The notes under the pieces are model-generated. The model searched no databases, was not told where the DNA came from, and saw only the letters and a list, made by a program, of their open reading frames with translations. Of a stretch of 64,000 bases of DNA, positions 1 to 10,124 are shown one piece after another. The DNA is from Loripinus fragilis (Eukaryota > Mollusca > Bivalvia > Lucinida > Lucinidae). Positions within the stretch are counted from its first letter, which is position 1; each line of letters opens with the position of its first letter. Location of the stretch: contig OZ026515.1 in assembly GCA_964019695.1 (NCBI GenBank), forward strand, positions 128,710,375 through 128,774,374, read 5' to 3'. The translations under genes and the position numbers were made by a program.

Positions 1-501
1 TTTGCTCTGCATTTGTGACTCTGGGTCAAAGTAGTGAACCCATAAATCTCATCTTGGGTTACAACTCGCTTGATACAATCGACGGGATCATCTTCATAGC
101 GAGACAGGACATACCTAGAAATATCGAGCCGAGTCCTTTTCTGATCATCGGTCAATATTCGTGGCACCCATTTTGCTGAAACCTTTGACATACCAAAGAT
201 GTCGATAAGGGTTGACTGTACTGCCCCCAAAACGTATGCCCACTTCACTAGCTATGGTTCGCATCACACATGACCAGGGTGTACACGACATTTTCATCAG
301 CGGTGGCATTTTGGGGCAGCCAGACCGTCCATCATCCTCAACGCTCTCTCTTTCCATCTTAAACTCTGCTGCCTATTTTTTCACTGTGCTATAAGGAGAC
401 GCCTTCCCAATGGTTTCCATGAAGGTTTCATGAATTTCCTTGGGAGGCATTGCTGTCTTACAGAAGCATTTGATAACCGCTCTGATTTCAAGCTTCTCCA
501 T
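1..501 (-). pseudogene. Mariner-type transposase relic, N-terminal half
   Basis: Read on the minus strand from an ATG at 501, the translation begins MEKLEIRAVIKCF and continues with STVKK-stop-AAEF and VEDDGRSGCPK. This is the layout of the mariner/SETMAR-like transposase helix-turn-helix region. Further on, in a shifted frame, come KWVPRILTDDQKRTR, RYEDDP and VVTQDE, the stretch holding the first catalytic Asp, and in another frame WVHYFDPES. The gene is dead: a TAG at 373-375 stands where the family normally has Trp, and there are frameshifts near 185 and near 45. The C-terminal part lies beyond the window edge. The family call is firm because several motifs occur in the right order. It is a relic, not a host gene. 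Confidence 0.85.
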
Positions 502-669
502 TTTGCAAAAATGACCCCATGCTGTTCACACTCCCAATGTTCTTCAATTAGATCAAATGACCAACTTTCAAAGATTTAATTCAAAGATCGCACCGAAGCA
601 TATCGGGCCGATAACTTTTTTATCACACCTGGTATTGCTCTAAATTGTATAAACAAATTGTGGGAATTG

Positions 670-1085
670 CAAATGGGTACTAGTTCAATCGAAACTGCGT
701 CGGCCAATTCCGTGGAATCAGACCTCGGATGTACATTGCAGGTCTACCTTTGATTACCTGACGCTGACGTTACATAACGTGATGCTGGCGTCACACAAAC
801 CATGCCAATACAATACAAGTTCGATTGCAGCGAACCAAAAGGTAAAAACATTCCACAGGGTGCTATAAATGAAAATTAGGTTGTTGTTGTTTTTAATAAA
901 ATATCGCTACAGCGATACTTTATTGAACAAAAACATAAACTCCATATATTCTGTTGACATAATAATGGATTTTAATATGCTACAGAACTAATTTTCTTTA
1001 CGCCAGATGCAGCCTTACATACAATCGAGGCTTGATTCCCGAATTGGGCCGAGATTTTCCGATTTGATACCGGTTATGCTCTTTT
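670..1085 (+). repeat. Dispersed repeat R1, copy 1
   Basis: This stretch recurs at 10125-10625 in the same orientation and in part at 62340-62600 inverted. Shared landmarks are CAATTCCGTGGAATCAGA (or close variants), ATAAAATATCGCTA followed by TTATTGAA and CATAAACT, and CGAGGCTTGATTC. The sequence is non-coding. I cannot assign a class because no clean termini or target duplication is visible. Confidence 0.7.
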
Positions 1086-1126
1086 TGATGTAGATATTGT
1101 GAAAGAGACTTCATGTATTAAGCCAA

Positions 1127-1188
1127 CAGTTTTTCAGTCATATGGGGATGGGTCTTCCTGGGTTGAACCAGTACTAAGCAAGTATTAA
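1127..1188 (-). repeat. SINE-M fragment (3' part)
   Basis: GGGTCTTCCTGGGTTGAACC and AGTACTAAGC match the body of the tRNA-headed SINE seen complete at 17522-17727, 41381-41587 and 42004-42201. The tRNA-like head is missing here. Confidence 0.65.
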
Positions 1189-1299
1189 TGCTAATGCTAA
1201 TATGGCGTTTGACTCTATTTCAATCTATCCAGATGATATACTGAAATTGATAACCCTTAATTTGAAACTGAACATCAGTGATTTTATATATACATATTG

Positions 1300-1324
1300 A
1301 AGCGCCCCCCCCCCCCCCCCCCCC
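1300..1324. repeat. Poly-C tract
   Basis: A run of about 20 C interrupts an otherwise AT-rich stretch. Similar C or G runs occur at about 10858, 19147, 23492, 28040, 35990 and 46127, several of them at the same internal position of one dispersed family. Confidence 0.9.
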
Positions 1325-1607
1325 ATTATTGGACTTGGCTTTGTCTACAATTAATGGCATATTGTCATCTTAAATTAACGATAGGCAAGATGATTTTAAT
1401 TTTAAAATATTTAATTTCCCATAATGGATGGAGATGTGCCTTGCTTTCCTTCTTGCGATACGTATACAATTAAATATGTATACAATTCGCAGCTTATCGT
1501 TTTGCAAGAGTATATTAAAATCTTAAATGACTTCAACAATACAAACCAATTTACTAATTATAAAATACCATAAACTTTATAAACGAAAAAAAGTATGTCC
1601 AAATAAA

Positions 1608-1890
1608 TTTTATCAAGTTTACCAGGCAAGGCTTTGAGAACGCTTGTTGACATTGCGAGGCTTGCCGAGCGATTCAACACGCGTTCTCAAAGCCGAGCCT
1701 GGTAAATTTGATATCAAAAGACGCGAACCTGGTATTCTATTTATCAGGTTACCCATTGTTGAACACTCTTCAAACTAGCGATTATGACGTATTTTTTTTA
1801 TTTTTGTGTTGATTCAGCGTCATTAGCGACGTCATTCAAAAAATGCAACGTCATCATGACCTGATAAAGGTAACATGCCGTGAGATAGGA
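1608..1890 (+). mobile_element. Palindromic element P1, copy 1
   Basis: Two arms of about 40 bp (ATCAAGTTTACCAGGC then GGCTTTGAGAACGC, and the reverse complement ending GCCTGGTAAATTTGATATC) flank a short core TGCGAGGCTTGCCGAGCG. A non-palindromic tail follows (AGCGTCATTAGCGACGTCAT, then CCTGATAAAGG). The same element is at 15413-15703 inverted and 60352-60640 direct, so it is mobile or was amplified. It has no coding capacity. The core is shared with otherwise unrelated palindromes P2 and P3. Confidence 0.8.
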
Positions 1891-1959
1891 ACGTTTATTA
1901 GGTTATGTTGAAACAATTCAGTTAATATTACGGGTGACTGATAAAATTAAATAAAGCCC

Positions 1960-2215
1960 CAGTGGCTTCGGTTGCTGTTCTAAGGCAATGGGTCTGTTGT
2001 TGTTGATTTAATGTTTATTGCTACAGTCATTGTTTGGTCTGTCTTTTGTTATGCAGTACTTAGTTTCAAATCTAAATTTGCAATCAACGTGCTAATCAAG
2101 AGAGAGCTGGTTGCTTTACTCAAATTGCCTTGTGGTTGTTTGTGTTAGTTGTCTCTTCCTCATGGTTCCTATGTGTGTTTGTGGCATTTTTGGTCATACT
2201 CACTTACTCGTTGTA
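1960..2215 (+). repeat. Dispersed element F, copy 1
   Basis: Marked by AAGAGAGAGCTGGTTGCTTTA, a spacer containing TTGTCTCTTCCTCATGGT, and the end TGGTCATACTCACTTAC. The same order of landmarks occurs at 5345-7545 (with a minisatellite in the middle), 10664-10972 inverted, 23640-24015, 27941-28300 and 36130-36510. The family is non-coding and its class is unknown. Confidence 0.7.
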
Positions 2216-3686
2216 CAATATAGTGTACAAATGATAAATGATGAGCAAATGTATGATTGACAGTCATCAAACAGGGTTATTTTGGAAAAAAGCTAAAGGG
2301 GAACGTTAATGTTGAACAAGAGGTTCAAATACTCTGATGTATGCTTTCACCGGAAATCATGAGATAACCATACAGCAATGACGGTTTCAAAGAGGACTGC
2401 CAGATTGTCTGATGTTTACGTAATCATAATGGTAACATTTAGGCAAGCAGTGTTAACCAGGTATGTCACAGTCTTGCTGCACGTACAAAGCGCAGTTTTG
2501 CAAATCAAAATAAATCGGAGGTATTTGCATATGTCCCATTGATTGAAAGTAAGGTTAACATGGGTTAAGTTTTACACAATTTACTTAAGCGTCAATAAAA
2601 AGCACAATATTTATTAGAAGCATAAACAATCTGTGGACCTGTGAACACATTATATTATTGTACGTGGGAAGTAACTGGTAAGAGATTGCAGAAAGCAGCG
2701 GCTCAAACGGGCCACACATACTAATTTCAGGCTGTTGAGATTTTTAGTATATTGCAAAATCACAAAATGCAGCATCTCACCAAGGCCTACAATCTTTGCC
2801 ATGCTATTACGATATAAATGAATTTGTAAGATGAAATAGTTATCATTGGTAATAGAGGTATACCTTTCTGAGCAAGACAGAGGCAGGATAGAAACCACAG
2901 ACCTGCACAGCGATACTTGCATAGAACATTGGCTCGAAATAAACGGAATATTCCCATATGTCCATATTAACCACATACAGTAAAACCTCGACAATTCGTC
3001 GATTTTTCGAAATACTGGCTCTTTCAAAATAAATTTGGGACAATACTGGATTCAAGGAGTAAGATGAATTCATGATCTATTGTATTTACTAAATATATAC
3101 TCAAAACCAAAAGTAACTTTACACTGTTATTATATTTACCTTTTCTGGGTATTGGTGAGTGCTATTTTAAATGTGTTAAATACATATTAAAGTTCAATCA
3201 ATTATTCACATGACCGTTGAATTTCATGTTTTTGCTGTCATAAATGCAACCACAATGCCCTAATGAAAGATACAAGGGGGCAAAATACACTTTTCCAAAA
3301 CGCGTCACTTTTGATGTGTTACTTTAGCTTTTCGATTGGGCAATTTTTAACTTTAAAGAACCAGTCTTAAAGACATGCTATTGAGTTGTTGCTTAAAGTT
3401 CAAACCAGCCCGGATCACCCTTCGAGTAAAACAAAATAGAGTTTTTTATCATTTATTTTTTAATTATTATTTTTACACAACGTGCAAAGATCAATACAAA
3501 CACAATTACTATATATAACATTGGTAAGAAAAGCATTTACATGTCTTAACAATCATTCTTGAATTTACTGTAACATTGTGATGATATTGATTTGTACAAA
3601 ACCTTTACACAAAGTGTAACAATAACTTTTTTTTAAAAAATAAAAAAGAAAAAGTATAATACCCCGCCGACCACGTGCCCTTATGA
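2216..3686. other. No gene seen; AT-rich with a possible inverted end
   Basis: No family is recognised in the open frames here. A stretch at 2976-3020 (ACAGTAAAACCTCGACAATT) resembles the ends of pogo/Tigger-type elements, but no partner end was found. The segment 3087-3128 is an imperfect inverted repeat of 5047-5090 on the far side of the LINE remnant. 3436-3660 is AT-rich and may be the 3' tail of that LINE. Confidence 0.4.
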
Positions 3687-3687
3687 A

Positions 3688-4600
3688 TTATTTCATGTTA
3701 AGTTTGTCTAAATCTTTTCCCCACTTATATTCAAAAAAAGCAAGCTTGTCAATAAGCAAAGCTATCTCTTTTTCTATCTTAATTCTGTTAGACAGGTAGT
3801 ACTTGAAAACATGCATGTTTGGCACTTTTTTTATTTTGTTTGTTTTGAAAAATAAAATATTTTGCAAAAAAATATTATAAAGTTTATCACTATGGCATCA
3901 CATTTAGGTTTTGATTGGCAAATTCCAAAAGTTATTGCTTTTTCTGTTATGTTTATATTACTGTCACATACTCGCAGAAGATCTGCCACTGATGTCCAAA
4001 ACTGTTGTACATGTGCACATTCCCAGAACAGATGTGAAACAATTTCTATCTCCATACTGCAAAATTCGCAGAGGGCTGAACCAACAATATTGCATTTTGT
4101 TAAGAACTGGTTCGTTGGTACTATACGCATTATATATTTATACTGGAAATTGCGCAATTTAATATCATTTGTTGACTTAAAACGGTTAGGTAAGTATTTT
4201 TCCATTGGAGCGTTTCATCTGAAAATTGTTCATTCCACTTGATCTCTGCCTTACTTACAGCACCTTGACTACATCTCATAAAGTTATTGTAAACAAATTT
4301 ATTGACATGTGTTTGATTTCTTATTTGTTTAAGTAAGTTAGATTCCATAGGAACAATTTGGATTTCATGTTAAAGTTTATATTTCCAGTCTTTTGGGATA
4401 CTGTTTATAAGACTCATGTATCTCAAGAACTCAGTAGCTGGTAGATTGAACTTCTCTTGCAATTTATAAAAAGGAGTAGTATATTTGGTTTTGTTGGTCA
4501 GTCAAACAAAATAGAGTTGTGTTTTTACGTACATAGCCCTTTTGGTCAACTTTACAGTACGCTCAATGAAATTTTGCATAAGAATTTGTTTGCCGTTTTT
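3688..4600 (-). pseudogene. L1/Tx1-type LINE ORF2 C-terminal remnant
   Basis: On the minus strand a 124-residue frame contains KLRNFQYKYIMRIVPTNQFL, then CEFC and HLFWECAHVQQFW. These are the hallmarks of the zinc-binding region (zf-RVT) downstream of the reverse transcriptase in L1/Tx1-like LINEs. The upstream part (KAEIKWNEQFSDETLQWKN) sits in a different frame, and beyond about 4350 the match continues only with stops. The C-terminus (YLSNRIKIEKEIALL, FEYKWG) is reached by another frame change and ends at a stop at 3688-3690. Most of the element is missing, so this is a 5'-truncated, inactive copy. Confidence 0.8.
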
Positions 4601-5110
4601 CTTCCAAACCGATGGGAATTTTTATCAGATTATCTTGTCAAATACTCAGGGCAGAAGGCCCAACAAATCACTGATTAAAAAATTCAAATGTCATCTACGA
4701 GAAAGCTTTTAGCAGGGACTAAAGTTTACTATTCTTTTAATTCAAAGGGAGATAATTTCAAAGTGAACCAACTTTAAGATGCGGTCAAAAACAAACTATA
4801 CTTCAGAGACAAAATGTTTTGCAGTATATTTAACTGGCAATCAATGGCCCTTAAAATAGCGTGTTCAAATCCTAGGCTTACTTTTGATTTCGTTAGGAAA
4901 TGCTAATTTTGTGCTTTTAATGAAAGTACAGATAACCCGAAAGAAGATTAATTTACCTACGTTGGTTTTCGTGAATTAGGTTTGGGCGTGAACCAGCAAC
5001 TCATTGCAATTTTTAATTTGGTTAAAATAAAAAACAGTAAAGATATACTCGGTTGTTCAAAGTGTAAAGTTACTTTTGGCTTTAAGTATATCTATAATAA
5101 CATAACTTTA

Positions 5111-5157
5111 GGGCGCGTAAGAGGAACGTCTCGTTGAGACGTTTCTTTGACGCGCCC
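5111..5157. repeat. Strong hairpin with 22-bp arms
   Basis: GGGCGCGTAAGAGGAACGTCTC at 5111-5132, a 3-nt loop (gtt) and the near-complementary arm at 5136-5157. The arms differ at only two positions, and partial symmetry extends outward (ACATA...TATGT). It is GC-rich in an AT-rich setting. No coding gene adjoins it, so a termination role is unlikely; it is probably the core of a small foldback repeat. Confidence 0.85.
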
Positions 5158-5440
5158 AAAAACTATGTTTGAAAGTAATAATAATCACTTTTGGAGGCTT
5201 ATATATTTCATCTGTACCTCCTATTAAATCCAAACTGTTGATAGAAATAAAACCTCCAGTCCCAAGGACTTCCAATTTACGAGATTCGACTGATTTGAGT
5301 GTAACACATGTGAACATTTTCTTAACCATCGATTGTATTGCGACGGTCATTTTGAGTACCCATAACGTATGTTACTTGTTTTACATTCATCTCTTTGGTG
5401 ATGAGATAGCTGGTTGCTTTATTTTAATTGTGTTTTGAAA

Positions 5441-7440
5441 GCTGTAAGTGTACTGTGTCAGCTTTATTGTAATTGTCTTCTTGGTGGCTGTAAGCGTTCT
5501 GTGTCATACAATAAAAAGCTTTCTTGATGACTGTAAGTTTTCTGTGTCACAGAATAAAATGTCTTATTGATGAATGTAAGAGTTCTGTGCCATAGAATAA
5601 GTTGTTTTCTTGATGGCTGTAAGGGTTCTGTGTCACAGAATAAATTGTTGTTTTGATGACTGTAAGTGTTCACTGTCATAGAATAAATTGTTTTTGATGG
5701 CTGTAAGTGTTCTGTGTCACAGAATAAATTGTTTTCTTGATGGTTGTGTGTTCTGTGTCACAGAATAAATTGTTTTCTTGATGGCTGTAAGTGTTCTGTG
5801 CCACAGAATAAATTGTTTTCTTGATGGCTGTAATTGTTTACTGTCATAGAATAAATTGGTATCTTGTTGGCTGTGTGTGTTCTGTGTCACAGAATCAATT
5901 GTTTTCTTTGTGGCTGTACATGTTCTGTGTCACAGAATAAAGTGTCTAATTGATGGCTAAAAGGGTTCTGTGTCATAGAATAAATTGTTTTCTAAATGGT
6001 TGTTAGTGTTCTGTGTCACAGAATAAAGTGTATTTTTGATGGCTGTAAGTGTTCTGTGTCACATAATAAATTGTTTTCTTGATGGCTGTAAGTGTTTTGT
6101 GTCACAGAATAAATTGGTTACTTGATGGCTGTGTGTTTTCTGTGTCACAGAATAAATTGTTTGTTGTCTTGATGGCTGTAAGTGTTCTGTGTCACAGAAT
6201 AAATTGTTGTCTTGATGGCTGTAAGCGTTCTGTGTCACAGAATAAATAGCTTTCGTGATGGTTGTGTGTGTTCTGTGTAACAAAATAAATTGTTTTCTTG
6301 AAGGCTGGAAGTGTTCTGTGTCACAGAATAAATTGGTTACTTGATGGCTGTAAGTGTTCTTTCTCACAGAATAAATTGTTGTCTTGATGGCTGTGTGTTC
6401 TGTGTCACAGAATAAATTGTCGTCTTGATGGCTGTAAGTGTTCTGTGTCACAGAATAAATTGTTGTTTTGATGGCTGTAAGTGTTCTGTGTCACATAATA
6501 AATTGTTGCCTTGATGGCTGTAAGTGTTCTGTGTCACAGAATACATTGGTTAATTGATGGCTGTGTGTGTTCTGTGTCATAGAATAAATTGTTGTCTTGA
6601 TGGATGTAAGTGATCTTTGTCACAGAATAAGTTGTTGTCTTGATGGCTGAAAGTGTTCGGTGTCACAGAATAAATTGGTTTCTTGATGGCTGTAAGTGTT
6701 CTGTGTCACAGAATAAATTTGTTAATTAATGGCTGTATGTGTTCCTTGTCACAGAATAATATGTTTTCTTGATGGCTATAAGTGTTCTGTGTCACAGAAT
6801 AAAGTGTTGTCTTGATGGCTGTAAGTGTTCTGTGTCACAGAATAAATTGTTTCCTTGATGGCTGTAAGCGTTCTGTGTCACAGAATAAATAGCTTGCTTG
6901 ATGGCTGTGTGTGTTCTGTGTAACATAATGAATTGTTTTCTTGTTGGCTGTAAGTGTTCTGTGTCACAGAATTAATTGGTTACTTGATGGCTGTGTGTGT
7001 TCTGTCTCACAGAATAAATTGTTGTCTTGATGGCTTTGTGTTCTGTGTCACAGAATAAATTGTCGTCTTGATGGCTGTAAGTGTTCTGTGTCAAAGAATA
7101 AATTGTTGTCTTGATGGCTGTAAGTGTTCTGTGTCACAGAATAAATTGTTGTCTTGATGGCTGTAAGTTTCTGTGTCACAGAATAAATTGTTGTTTTGAT
7201 GGCTGTAAGTGTTCTGTGTCGCAGAATAAATTGGTTAATTGATGGCTGTGTGTGTTCTGTGTCACAGAATAAATTGGTTAATTGATGGCTGTATGTGTTC
7301 TGTGTCACAGAATAAATTGGTTACTTGATGGCTGTAAGTGTTCTGTGTCACAGAATAAATTGTTGTCTTGATGGCTGTAAGTTTTCTGTGTCACAGAATA
7401 AAGTGTCTTCTTGATGGCTGTAAGTGTTCTTTGTCACAGA
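5441..7440 (+). repeat. 43-bp minisatellite, about 46 units
   Basis: Head-to-tail units with the consensus TTCTGTGTCACAGAATAAAT followed by TGTTGTCTTGATGGCTGTAA and GTG. The spacing measured between two good copies (7341 and 7384) is 43 bp; other units vary by a few bases. Each unit contains TTCTGTGTCACAGAA, a perfect 15-bp dyad. Because 43 is not a multiple of 3, the peptide frames that appear on the minus strand (repeats of CDTEH and YSHQ) shift from unit to unit and are not evidence of a gene. Confidence 0.95.
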
Positions 7441-7452
7441 ACACTTACAGCC
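7416..7452. repeat. Palindromic terminus of the minisatellite
   Basis: The last unit turns back on itself: GGCTGTAAGTGTTCT, a 7-nt centre, then AGAACACTTACAGCC. The array thus ends in an inverted partial unit. Confidence 0.8.
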
Positions 7453-7545
7453 GTCAGTCAAGTAGACACGTGTCTCTTCCTCGTGATGCCGCGGGTTTGT
7501 CTACTTTGTGTGATTGTAGCTACACACATTTCGGCTGAGAAATAA

Positions 7546-7952
7546 GAAAAATAATTTTTAATTGCCCACTCTTAACTGGAGGCCTGAGTTCTGTGTTTGA
7601 TTATCAACATCATTAGAATCAGTAAGTCAATAATCAGTCCAGATTTGTTATCATTCTCTTGAAAGGAAACGCTGGTCTAAATGTTGATTGCTTAGATAGA
7701 GCAGACATATACTTTTATTATTTAATGGCATGGACTGAGCTGGCATCGTCTGAAAGTGTACCAGCTCATGCGATTTTAGTATTTATCGCATTGTTGTGAA
7801 ACGAATAAACAATGTCTTGATTTAGATGAAGGTTCGGTCTTATCTTTAGAATACTTGCTATGAAGGATGATACGATCTTCAGCATCGTTAAGCTTATTGT
7901 CAGGCCCAGTCATAAGCGGTGGCTCTCTATGTTTGCTTCATTACAGTCACTG
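7546..7952. other. No gene seen
   Basis: AT-rich sequence between the minisatellite-bearing element and the twin 70-bp elements. No open frame of note and no repeat that I recognise elsewhere in the window. Confidence 0.5.
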
Positions 7953-8022
7953 TTAGACTGGCTCCAGTCCTTAAAACAAGTTTTCATCAATGTGTCATAT
8001 TATATACGTGTAGCCAGTCTAA
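7953..8022 (+). mobile_element. Twin mini-element T, copy 1 (70 bp)
   Basis: Bounded by TTAGACTGGCT and AGCCAGTCTAA, so it has its own 11-bp terminal inverted repeats. Its interior (CCTTAAAACAAGTTTTCATC) reappears in inverse orientation in the second copy at 8047-8115. Confidence 0.75.
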
Positions 8023-8046
8023 CGCTTTAAAACAGAGCCATCAGAG

Positions 8047-8115
8047 TTAGACTGGCTAAAGTATATGATATGAGGTATTGATGAAAACTTGTTTTAAGGG
8101 CTGTAGCCAGTCTAA
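8047..8115 (-). mobile_element. Twin mini-element T, copy 2 (inverted)
   Basis: TTAGACTGGCT at the left and AGCCAGTCTAA at the right, with GATGAAAACTTGTTTTAAGG inside. It is the inverted version of copy 1, 24 bp away, so the pair forms a palindrome of about 160 bp. Confidence 0.75.
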
Positions 8116-8488
8116 GTCACTATATAAAATGTCTACTGTAAGTTGGGTAACGCTTGTTGCTATCTCAGGTCGATGTTCACATCTGAGTTTTAAATCTTGG
8201 CATGGTGGGTATTTGTAATCTGCTGGGTTTTTTTCTATTTATTTCTCATCAAATAATCTTTTGAGAATACCATTAAAGTGGCAAACAATTTTGCAAAGGT
8301 CATTTTAGCAGATAAAAAAGTCACATCTTAAGTACCAATGATACTTCCTGTACTAATAAACAATTCTCTTTAAAAGTAATTTTCAAAATGGAGGCTTGGC
8401 TAGGTGTACTGTGGTATTCTCATGTCTGATGTACCAACAGTTTGTGCAAGCGAACCGAATAGAACTGCCCCTTCCAGACTAGACAATA

Positions 8489-8725
8489 TGAGCCGCGACA
8501 TGTTATTTCCAACAATGTAGCATTTTAACAAGTGTAGACTCTGACAAGCCTTGCAGCCCCTTGTTAAGCTTAGAAACTCCAAATGATGTTCACTCAATAG
8601 TTAAATAGTCATAGAATATCCAATCGCCTAGCAGGAGTCTGATCAGACTGCGCGTATGCGCAGGCTGATCTGATGCTATGCTGGTCGCATATACCACTTT
8701 GTTGGAAATCTCAAGGCGCGGCTCA
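8489..8725 (+). mobile_element. MITE M1, copy 1
   Basis: About 240 bp with terminal inverted repeats starting TGAGCCGCGACATG and TTTCCAACAATGTGG, closing with CTTTGTTGGAAATCTCA and GCGGCTCA. An internal hairpin (CTGATCAGACTGCGC, gtat, GCGCAGGCTGATC) is well conserved between copies. It has no coding capacity. The other copies are at 15986, 26848, 38511, 46204, 60944 and 61233. Confidence 0.85.
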
Positions 8726-9215
8726 TATTTGTTTGTCGAAATGCAAGTTGAGCATGGCGATGAAATACCACAAAATTAGACTAACCCTATAAACTATAAA
8801 ATGACACTAAGTGCTACATCGCAAACCAAGGACCAAACATAAAAATACCCCAAACAAGTATGTTTTACATTTCCATTTCGGGTTGATTCTTCATTCTGAA
8901 CTGAGTCTTCACTAATTGCTTATCTAATTTAAATTTCCTAAAGGAATCAAATGGGTCAGGTCAGTCCCAAGATTAGAACCAGAATATGCCGATAATGTTT
9001 GTGCAGAAAGCAAGAAACAGTATAATTAGCAACCCGACACAATGTCGTACGGGGGCGAGTATTGAAAATCCAATCAGGTCGTGACTTGCAAAAAGGTCCT
9101 TATTGAAAATGCAGACATATATACTGTCCTGCCAGCCTAGAGTTACAGCGATATCATGTTTTGCTTACACTTGTTAGGTAAACATCAACTTGCACACCCC
9201 ACTTAAGTAAATGCA
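8726..9215. other. No gene seen
   Basis: No recognisable coding segment or repeat, and nothing supportable in either strand. Confidence 0.5.
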
Positions 9216-9284
9216 AATCGATAGATCACTTGTGTATTATTCCCATCCTGCGGATAGGATTAATACACAAGTGATCAATCGATT
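9216..9284. repeat. Near-perfect palindrome, 24-bp arms
   Basis: AATCGATAGATCACTTGTGT plus ATTA at 9216-9239 pairs with TAATACACAAGTGATCAATC plus GATT at 9261-9284, with one mismatch. The 21-nt centre has its own small stem (ATCC...GGAT). No flanking coding gene; likely the remains of a foldback element. Confidence 0.85.
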
Positions 9285-9625
9285 CTAAGTCTCTGATAAC
9301 TTTGTAAACAAAACATGACGTCACTGTCACTCTTAGCTGAATAACAGTAGCTTGTGGAAAATGATCAATGTGTAAGTTGTGATTGTGTCTTGTATGTTGC
9401 AGTAGCAATTAAGCTTAATTTAGTACTTGTCTTACTTAAATGGACTTTCCAGTCCTTACATTTTGGATGATTTCATTTCCAATTAAAGGGTTATTGGGTG
9501 ATATTTTTTCACTTTTATCTAAGCTTTGATTATATTAGCAAACACTGGTAACCCTGATCTGGAGTCTGATGTGCACTGTTTGCCTGTGTCCCCTTAAAGG
9601 AGTTGAATATAAGAATGCATCATGA

Positions 9626-9742
9626 GTGTGAGGATGAGAAAGAAAAATCCATCCTGAGGACCACCGTTTGACATCACGAGGCTTGCCAAGTGATGGCAAA
9701 CGGTGATTACGAGGGATAGATTTTTCTATCCCACCCTCACAC
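9626..9742 (+). mobile_element. Palindromic element P3, copy 1
   Basis: Outer arms GTGTGAGGATG and CCACCCTCACAC, inner arms ACCGTTTGACATCAC and GTGATGGCAAACGGTG, and a core CGAGGCTTGCC. The second copy at 47847-47960 carries the core in the opposite orientation and shares flanking sequence (TCATGATG then ATTCTTATA), which shows these are copies of one element and not chance palindromes. Confidence 0.75.
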
Positions 9743-10124
9743 AAACAATGGATTATTTTTCTTGCTCAAAATTGGCTTTCTAATCTGCAATAAGCTTCCG
9801 GAAGTCCCTGAATACGCTGAGATACATTGACGTCACTTGACAACCAAGTACTTGAGTTCAAATACAACCATTGTACAATAAACACGTGACAGCCAGCGTA
9901 AGATAACATGGGTAAGATAAGATTTTCTATCCCAGGATAGATTATCAGATAGCTTTATCCGGTGTGCAAAAATGTATAAGATAGAGTATTAGGAACGTCC
10001 ATTCCAAGACAGATTAACTATAAAGACATTTATCAGGAAATGCATCTAATTATGACTTCATCAGTCAATGTTTTCTTATAGAACATTGCCATATAAATAT
10101 CAGCAAAAATGGACAAGAACAATA
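9743..10124. other. No gene seen
   Basis: AT-rich spacer between P3 and repeat R1. It holds short self-similar runs (AAGATAAGATTTTCTATCCC then AGGATAGATTATC) but nothing codes. Confidence 0.45.

Larger units (their letters stand above)
5345..7545 (+). repeat. Dispersed element F, copy 2, carrying the minisatellite
   Basis: The left flank (TGATGAGATAGCTGGTTGCTTTA) and the right flank (GTGTCTCTTCCTCGTGATGC, CGCGGGTTTGTCTACTTTGT, GTGATTGT) are the two halves of element F as seen uninterrupted at 1960-2215 and 36130-36510. The minisatellite at 5441-7440 occupies the place where other copies have a single GGCTGTAAGTGTTC-like segment. The array is therefore an internal expansion of a dispersed element. 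Confidence 0.7.

Noticed and set aside
2976..3045. Pogo/Tigger terminal repeat
   Set aside because: Only one end resembles it; no matching inverted end or transposase within reach.
6059..7308. Long minus-strand open frames with repeated CDTEH/YSHQ peptides
   Set aside because: They follow from the 43-bp minisatellite; the frame shifts with each unit and no start context or family supports a protein.
5441..7440. CRISPR array
   Set aside because: Units are contiguous near-identical repeats without variable spacers, in a eukaryotic repeat-rich sequence.
9800..10000. Promoter-like CACGTGAC near 9880
   Set aside because: No coding sequence follows and single E-box-like motifs are common by chance.
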